DNA of 64,000 nucleotides from Crossaster papposus (Eukaryota; Echinodermata; Asteroidea; Velatida; Solasteridae). The translations under genes were made by a program, and so were the position numbers. The stretch spans positions 682,001 through 746,000 of the forward strand of contig JBAIAA010000318.1 of the NCBI GenBank assembly GCA_037893245.1. Direction: 5' to 3'. Positions 37,401 to 46,500 of the stretch are shown piece after piece (the first letter of the stretch is position 1; each line of letters begins with the position of its first letter). Under the pieces are notes generated by a model. It searched no databases. It worked only from the letters and a program-made list of their open reading frames with translations, and had not been told where the DNA came from.

Positions 37401-40400
37401 CATCAGGATTGTCGGTGGTATTTCCACAAGGAAGACGAATTTCACTGATATTTTTAGAGGCGGATATAGATTTTTCCAAATCAAAAAAAAAGGTAGAGCA
37501 GGTATCGATTTCATTTGTATATTGAAAACGAGCTCTAACAAGAGCCCCACGAGCTTCATGTTTAAACATTTCGCTAAGGGCCTCTCGTTGTTCTTTGAGA
37601 ACCTCTAATGTGTCTGGTGTGAGATCTGGCGTAGACTGCAACTTATCAATGGTCTCCTGGAGAACTTTAATTTTAGTACGTTTTTGCCGAGCGGATTTTG
37701 CGCCATACATCTGGGTTATTCTTTTGAAATGAGATTTGCCCATGTCCCACCAGGTGCAAACATTAGAATAGTCAGCTTTTTGCGTCTGCCATTGTTTCCA
37801 GAAATGTTTGATTATGTCGTCATAACAAATATCTTCAAGCAACGAATTGTTAAAGTGCCAATATGAACTACCTCGTTTCTGTTTTTGAGACAGATTGAGG
37901 TTGAGAATAATGGCACTGTGGTCGGAAAAGGGACAAGGGAAAATGTCACATGAATGCACAGAAGACATAATATAACCCGGAACATAAAAGCGGTCAAGTC
38001 TAGCTTTCGACATGAGACCGGGTTTGTTTGGATTACTCCTGAACCAAGTGAATTGAGTAGAATCAGGATTGATTCTACGCCAGACATCACAAAGAGAAAG
38101 ACCAATGTAGAGGTTCTGAAGAGCAAGTGCGACTGAGTGTCGCGTTTCAATATTGTTGCGGAACCTGTCCAAGGAAGGGTTATGGGTACAGTTAAAGTCA
38201 CCTGCCATGACAATAACTCCACCTTCCAACTTAGTAGTGTGAGAATCAATTTCTTCTAAAACTTTAAAAGCTTGATTGTTATTTTGGGGAATAAGTATGT
38301 TATATACGTGATAAGTAGTGTTTTTAATATCTAATTGAACGTAATTAACATAACCTGTAACTATGGTAACAGAATATGAGATTTTAAAATCTTCATTGTT
38401 TTTCACCAAAGTGGTAACACCGGTCCCATGACTACACCCTTCATTACAAAGCGGTCTATAAGGCCACGATTTCCAACAAATATCAATGGATTTGAGGTGA
38501 TTAGTTTCTTGTAAACAAATAATATCTGGGTTATTACAGGATTGTTTTATGTAGAGTCGAATGGCGGCGTTTTTCGTCGAAGAAGAACATCCGCCAGTAT
38601 TGAGTGATAATAACGAAAGAACCATAATAAAATAAAAAAGCTGAATCGTATGCATCATATAATTATACATGAAAAGGATCATCGGGATCAAGTGACTTGA
38701 CCAGTTTGCGGATCCTCTGCTGCATCTTTTTTTGAACTAAGGAGTTGTTACGTAATGGCTTGAGTTGTTTAACAAGCCCGGGGATATTATTAGTGAATTT
38801 TCTCGCTATTTCATCGGGCTTTTTCCTGGATTTGACACTCTTTAGGAATTTAAGAAGTTCCTGATTGGATAGAGGTCCTGTTGTTATAGGCAAATTGTCT
38901 TCGAGTTTATCTTGGGATTCTCCTGTGTCCTCCCAGGAAACTGAATCCATATCTGACTCAGTTTCCTCAATAACAGCTGGCGACCCAACTGAGGGGAAGG
39001 GTGTGGGGGGTGGCAGTGTCTATCACTTGAGTGATAGTCGGTGTGTCTGTGACGGGAGATTTATGTTGTTTGGTGATTTTTCTAGGTGGAGAGGGTGTTT
39101 TGAGAGTAACAAGTGTATGTGTTTCTGTGGAAGGAGTAGGAGAATCAGGTTGTTTGCGTTTAATCACGTCCGAAAATAGTCTGGTAGGCACAGGAGGAGA
39201 TCCCCATACAGAGATAAACTTTGAGGGTTGAGGTGTCGGAGATGGCGAGGTTGGAGTTGATGACAAGTAACCTGACATAGGAATCATGGGGGCGGCTGAC
39301 GAAGCTTTTTGCTCACTTTTGGTCGCATTACTATTACTTAAGTTAGGGGTGGCACTCTGTGCCACTGAAACATTAACTGAAGCAGAGACAGATTGGCCAT
39401 TTTTGTCAGTAAGGGAGGTAGGTATCAACCCAGGAACGCCTGGTAAGGAAGGAAAGGCATCTGTGGTTTCATCGGATAGTGGAAGATCTTGTTTTCTCTG
39501 AGGGCCTTTGTGTATGGAAGATGATCCAGGGGCTTTCGATGGCTGTGGGTTGTGGGGTTTTGATTTCGATGGATGTTTTGGATCTGATTTGGAATGATGA
39601 AAAACTGGAGGACGGTTCAGTGGATTGTCTACGTTTTCTTGAGTTTTCTTGCAATTTTTGCTTATGTGTCCACTTTCTCCACAATTGAAACATTTGACTG
39701 TATCATTCGATATGAAGACCCTGTAATTTACACCATTAAATGGAATGTTTATATGATCCGGAAGGGTAACATTAACATTAACAAGAACATGAACCTGTCT
39801 TCTGAATGAAAAGATGTGAGAAAGTTTTTTTGTTTTAATCCCGAGGGGAATAGGCCGAATCGCAGAAACAACTTTGCAAAACCCGGACAAATTTTTATTA
39901 AGTATTTCATTAGGATAAACATTGGACAGTACAAGACGTGTCGTTGGCTGAACTAGGGGCGAAACCTCAATATATGTCCGATTTAATTCAAATCCAAACA
40001 AAACAGCGTCATCAACATCCTGTTTATTCTTAAGATAAATGGCAGCTCGGCCATTAGAGATTCGTGATGCTGAGACTACAATGCTCGGATCAACCATGTC
40101 AGCGAACGCGTCAACATACGTAGCAATAGGAACATTGTCCTCAACTTTGAATACTATGCCATGATTCCTTGTTATGTTAACAAAAGGATTAGTATCAGTA
40201 CTATTTGGCACATTGTTAAACGGGCCTGCCTTAGTTCTGGTTGGCTGATCACGACTCGAACGGTTGGCCGTTGCTTGACCAGCCATGGCGGCCAGCCCAG
40301 CTCAACCAACGACACGAGTCCCAAAATGAATCCACAGAAATACACATTAAAAACAGAAAAAAAGGCCACAAAAATAATCTTGTGGAGCCTAGAACAACCA

Positions 40401-40497
40401 ATAAAAACAACAGTAAAGCAACTTGGAACAATCGAGGTCTAAAACCAGCAAAAACTCACAACTCTGGAGAGCTCGATGGGAACACAACCCGCTGCAA

Positions 40498-40532
<35 letters not shown>

Positions 40533-43500
40533 GCGACGAATACAATATATCAGCCTGCTTCGCACGGCTGATATAATTAAATATAGAAGATAAGAGAGCA
40601 AAAGGTAACAAGTAAAAACATACAAAAACTATGTATATACGTGATAGAAATCGGGGAAATGATTACCGTACCTGAGTTAATAATGTTGCCGAAGTTTATT
40701 GTTTGTATGTCGACTTTCACACAACATGTATAAGTCCCGTGTTGCTAACTTATGTTTTACTTCTTTGTGTTAAAGACAGATACTTCAAAACTGAACAAAC
40801 TAGACTACAAAAGCGAAAATGTTAAAACAAAGTTCAAAACTTCGCATCTTGCCCAAGTCGTTTCCCTTTATTTTTGATGCAGAAGGGGCTTAAATAGAAT
40901 GAGCGAAAATGAAAACGAAAATACGAATCTTATGCAAATAAGCCTTTATTACCAAACCGACTGCCAAATTGAAAGACCACTTAAACTTAATGCCAAATGA
41001 ATGAGTAAATCATGAATATGTCAGGTATGTAAGCGCATTTGAACATCGGAAATATAGTACTACAAACCACGGGAACGACAGGAGAGAGCTAATTCGCTTC
41101 AAATTTGCCACTATCAAGATGAATTTAAACTCGACTATTTTTTGAAAAAATTACCCGGGACAACTCATATTAATACATGCAGTCCAATGCGAGCTGCATG
41201 TAACACATTTCACTCCATATCGAGGAACAGGTGGAACGCCTGTGCCAATCTCCATAAGGGCACGTCCATGAGGCACATACCATCAAAATAGCTGTTCCTC
41301 AAAACACGAGGTAACATTGATGAGCAAAATCCTTGGAAAATTGTACATTTTCGACTTGTTTTTACTTTTTGACCGAAAGGTATTTATGAATGGGAACAAT
41401 TTGATTGGCCGATTTTAAACAAGTATATATAACGTCTACGTGAGAGTCTATGTAGCAACAAGTCCCAGGCTCTTTTTGCCTATTTTGTGAATTTTTGGGG
41501 GTTTTAGTACATGGTATGAAATGATGGAATATACACCGGGTTGGTCGTTCGTACAGCGACTTTTATTCTAAGAATGAACAACTACATGTAGACTACCAAA
41601 TATACAAAGGACAAGTTCAAAGACATGTGTCTCGTCTGAAAGCTGAAACTAGAGTGGTGAACAAACTAAGAAGTATAATGGGCTGGCTATCCAATTTAAA
41701 AGCAATAAAGACGGGAAACCAAAGGAATGCAATTAAGTGTTTTTTTTAGCTAGGTGATGATGAGATATGGTGAGCAGGACAAAAGTGAGGCTTGGCTCAG
41801 TATTAATTTAGTAATGGCAATCAATCAATTAGGGAGCTTGACACAACCGGGTCAAAGTATATTTACTATACTGGGCTGTTGTTGAGGGCCATGTACAAAG
41901 TGTCAAAAGTATATTTTCTGGGTTCTTTTAATCTATAATTATATGGACGTACGAAAACGCTACAAATTCATTTTTCTTTTGTTTCAGGCTGTCTGCCGAA
42001 TAATCACCGTCCTGATGCAGCTGTTCTTCAGCGCGGCTTTCAGCTGGATGCTGATTGAGGGCGGGCTTCTGCTTCAGAGGGCTACGATGGTCTCGAGGAA
42101 ACCACCTAAGATGCTCATCTTGATGCTGATTGGCTGGGGTAAGTAGGTCCCGGGCAGTATAATGATAATATAGTAATGTGCATTTATAAAGCGCACCTAT
42201 CTGCCGATAACGACGCTCGCGACGCAATACAATTATTACTTTGTTCATCAGGCCCTGGGTCACATAGCAGCTGATGTCAGCGCTCAATTCGACCTCGAAG
42301 GTACCCATTTATACTCCTGGACCTGGGTGGAGAGAGGCATATGTAGTTAAGTGTCTCGCCCAGGGGCACAAACACCATGTTCCTGGCAGAATTCGAACCA
42401 AAGCTCCATTTTTCTACATATTTATTGCATTCTTCCCTTTTGTTTTTACTATCCTTTAGGTGTTCCGTTACTTCTAACTATACTATCATTCGCTGTTGGC
42501 TATCATCAATACGGAATTTATGGGTATGTACTTTTTTCCCTTTTATTTTCTCCCCTGAAATTTGTGCTATACAGCTTTTTTTCCTTCTATTTCACAAAGA
42601 TTATCATTTCTTTACAAACACACACTATTAGGCCTATACCATTAACAAACACACATCAGCAAAACATTTTTTTTTCAAATAATGTACTCAAACAAGAAGA
42701 AGATATTTTGAGTAGAATTCACTTAGACGAAAAGTACAATTAAACATACACATGACAAATTCACCAACTCTAGATTAACAAAGAGACTGGGCTACTATAC
42801 TGATTGATAGTAAAGACTGATAGGAAGCAATTAGATATGGGACCAGGAGCGGTTAAAAAGTACATTCTGGAAAATAGTATACTGGATCTGCAAAAGTTAT
42901 AAGTTGACGTCAATTGCGAAGGGTCTAGCCCTTTAAGTGCACTTTATTTTGATATAATTGCAGACTTTGCTGGCTGTCTGCACACCACGGTCAGATCTGG
43001 GCATTCTTCACGCTGGTCATTGTTGTTATTTTGGTAAGTGATCCAAATGGAACTTTGAGTAAGGACGCAAGAGTATCTTTGCGTACTCGGAAAACAACCT
43101 CTAGTGATGGTTTTGAAGCAGTATTCATATTCGCGCGAAACCGAATGACTCGGTGACTAAATTGAACGTGTATTTGCCATAATTGACCGAGAAAACGTAC
43201 AGTATCACAACATTATTCCATGGATAAACGGTGTAACCCCATCCCCTCTATAGAACCCATACTGATATCGATTAAATATAGGTTTTGTATCGTTCATACT
43301 ATACTTCACGCCCATGCGAAGCAATTTTAACTTAAAATTAAAGTAAACTTTATCTGCGAAGACTGGTTTATACTCGGCGCCAACACATTGGGAAGTCAAG
43401 TTGGCGTAGCGGTTCTTTCCTCGCCTCCCACCGCTGTGACCCAGGTTCGAATCCCGCCTGGGCCAATATGTGGATTTGGTTTTCAGTCCCATGCTTGTTT

Positions 43501-46500
43501 CCGTGGGGTTTTCTCCAGAATATTCTTCTGGGGTTTTTCTCCAACCTCTGAAAACTGTACCTTCTTCTCATTGTCTTCTCTCTGTATGTTTCTTCAGGCT
43601 TATACGAGCTACAGGACCTAGGGCGCTTTTGAGGGATCCTTGGTTTCATTACCAGAAAGAATTAATAATTAATAATAACAACTAATAATTTCAATTCAGT
43701 TGTAGCGCGAATTTCAGAATCCATGAAATACGGACTTATTGGTGATATTGCGCGTGCCTAAGTGATTAGGAGAGTGACCGGCCACTCAATATTGGGTGTT
43801 GAATGAAATAAATATATAAATATATAAAAACAAATATATAAATGAACTCACTTGTCAATTCAGACAATAATCCAACTTGAATGTTTTCACAACAAAACAC
43901 AAAATTACTGTATGGCTTGGACATCACAGGTGAACGCTGTCGTGGTGGGTGTGGTGTTAAGGACATTCCTGTCATTGAAGATGAACAAGGACAAAGACAA
44001 CGCCGACAGAATCAGGTAGTTTTCCTGTCGATTAGTTGTAAAACGTCATATTAATGAGTACATTATCAACGTTTGTATTGTGCGAGGGCTTAATAAACTC
44101 TTGGTGGCGCTCCGTTTTGTCCGTGTCTCCTGCCCTCTGTGTCTTCTTCAGGGTGCACTGCACTAATTGCATTGACAATTTCTGCGCGATCTCCTTAGAA
44201 TAAAAAGTGCACCCACAACTTTTATTTTTTTAAGGAGACCGTTTGGCTTAAAACAAAGTGGGATTGTGTAAACATAGGTCCCCTAGCCGAGGATCAACTC
44301 CTTGGTCTAGGGGCTTCCATCTAAGCACAGACTTAATACAAAATTACGCTTGAAAATGGGTCCCATATTGCCAGAGAATGTAGAGGAACACCATTTGTAA
44401 AATGGCTGCAAGCAGGTTGGGGAAGTATCACTATTCCGGAGGTAAGTTTGTTTTGGTGTGAATATTAAACAATGTAAAATGGCTACCCAACCTAAAATTT
44501 ATAAGAAATTGAAAGATGAAAAAACACCAGTGAAACCTCAGTGATGTCGGCTTGCATGTTATTTAGCTCGGAACTTTATGAATTTTACACTGTTTTCAAT
44601 GGGGCTTTAATTACTGCAGTGCAACCTTCAGTCGGCGTGAACAAACATAATTACTGTCTTTCTTTTTAATCCTCGTGAAAATCAAAGTGCGAAGACATTT
44701 TATTTAGTTTTTGTTTTGTTTTGTTCTGTTTGGGTTTTGTTTGTTTTGCTTTTTTTTAGAGAGAAAGTTATATTAGTTGATTTATGGTTACAACTTATAC
44801 AAAATGATTGATTTACGTTATTAGTTTTATGTGAATATACTTTCCAACGAATGTATTGACTTTCATTTCCTTGATTTGTTTGTTAATATGGATGTATATC
44901 AAGCTAGAAAACATGTGACACCCAAACACATCAAAATCAGGAATAATTCGGAAAATGAGATATGATATGATAGCAAGAAAGCAAATTCCATAAGCTTTCA
45001 AATGATACTCATCATTGGCTATGAGCTACATGCATTTTGTTGGGAATCATTATATAAAATGTCCAATCTTACCATTTACATAATTATCTCCAAATGTCAT
45101 TTTCTAACTTATTCCTTATTTTGATGTGCTGGGTCACACATGTACTCTTTATCTCCTCCCTGTTCCCATGTAGAACAATGATAAACATAAACCCTTTATA
45201 CATGAATGTATACATGTATATAAACTTATACATGTATATTCCCTGTCTCAGGGCCAGTTTCCGTGCGGTAATCGTCCTGGTGCCAACCTTGGGACTGTCG
45301 TGGATCTTCGGTCTTCTCGCGGAAACATCGCCGGTGTTTGAGTACCTCTTCGTCATCTTGAACTCTTCACAGGTAAGATTTCGTTATGCGTTTGTTGCAG
45401 GCCAGTAACATTATTAGCCTAAATACACATGCGTGGAACGCGTCACGCGTGTGATTTTGTCCGTCTTAAATTGTGATCTGATATTCCTCACCGTTGGAGA
45501 CCTGGACACAATAGGGACAATAGGACTGAATACGTCTCTGCATGGTAATAATTTATATATAGGTGAATAGGTCTCCACAAGTATTTCACGAAATAGATAC
45601 ACATGTATGAATTTTACTTAAAAACTAGGGTTATAGAGTTAGTGTTAGTGTTAGGGTTAGTGAGTTAGTATTTTATACGCATTGTACGTCCACGGGATAA
45701 GGGAAGTGATTACGGTTTGTGGACTTGGACAGGTCCACAGTCCGTTTTTTCCTCTCTGAAAAAGAGCTTCAGATGAAAAACGGGTTAGGGTTATATATAG
45801 AAAAGGTAAGAGGAACAGCTGAGAGGCCCAGAATCAAAATTTGAGGTTAACTGTTTTTTGGGGAAGCAAGACAAAATGAGTATTTAGCCAACGTTTTTCT
45901 AACTACACGAAGACAAAGAAATGTCGACAGTACGTATGTAAAGTAAAGATAATTGTTTGTATTAGAGTTAGCGTTTGAGTTAGGATTGGTGTTTGGGTTA
46001 GGGTTAGTGAGTTAGTCTTGCATACGCACTGTGGACCTCCGAACAATATAGGTCCACACGATGCGGGAAGAGGTTACGGTGTGTGGACTTGCACACGTCC
46101 ACAATCCGTTTTTCAGTTTCCGAAAAAGAGCGCTAGAGGAAAAACGGGTTAGGGTTATATATAGAAAAGATAGAAGGGACAGCTGAGAGGCCCATAATCC
46201 TAATTTGAGGGTAAATTTGTTTTGGGGAAGCGAGAAAAATGAGTATTTAGTCAAAGTTTGTTAACTGCACGAATACAAAGGAATGTCCACAGTGCGTATG
46301 TAAGGTAAAGCTATGTGTGTGGGTTAGGGTTAGGGTTAGGGTTAGGGATAGGGTTAGTGTTGGGGTATAATATAAGGTATAGTTAGTCCACATGTCAACC
46401 CAGGAAAGTAATTTTCGTTCAAGTAGGAGCATTTTAAATAAACCTTTGACAGTCCACAAATTGTGTACACGAAAACAATGCCTTATCTCCACGGTAATAC

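Larger units (their letters stand above)
34437..40496 (-). mobile_element. L1/Tx1-like non-LTR retrotransposon, nearly full length
   Basis: About 6.06 kb on the minus strand, in intron 13 and antisense to the receptor. Order: 5' UTR (~210 nt), ORF1 with a CCHC knuckle, overlapping ORF2 with endonuclease, reverse transcriptase and C-terminal CCHC, and a 3' UTR of ~325 nt. There is no poly-A tail; both ends run straight into (TTTC)n as read on the minus strand. An APE-type endonuclease and this ORF layout fit the L1/Tx1 group, some members of which target microsatellites or RNA genes. The only clear coding break is one frameshift in ORF1. Confidence 0.88.

Noticed and set aside
37812..38249. 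145-codon minus-strand frame inside the LINE
   Set aside because: It is an alternative frame of the intact ORF2 endonuclease region.
43398..43470. Possible tRNA gene
   Set aside because: A and B boxes are present but the stems do not close and the sequence recurs with a SINE tail at 30840-30975, so it is a SINE.
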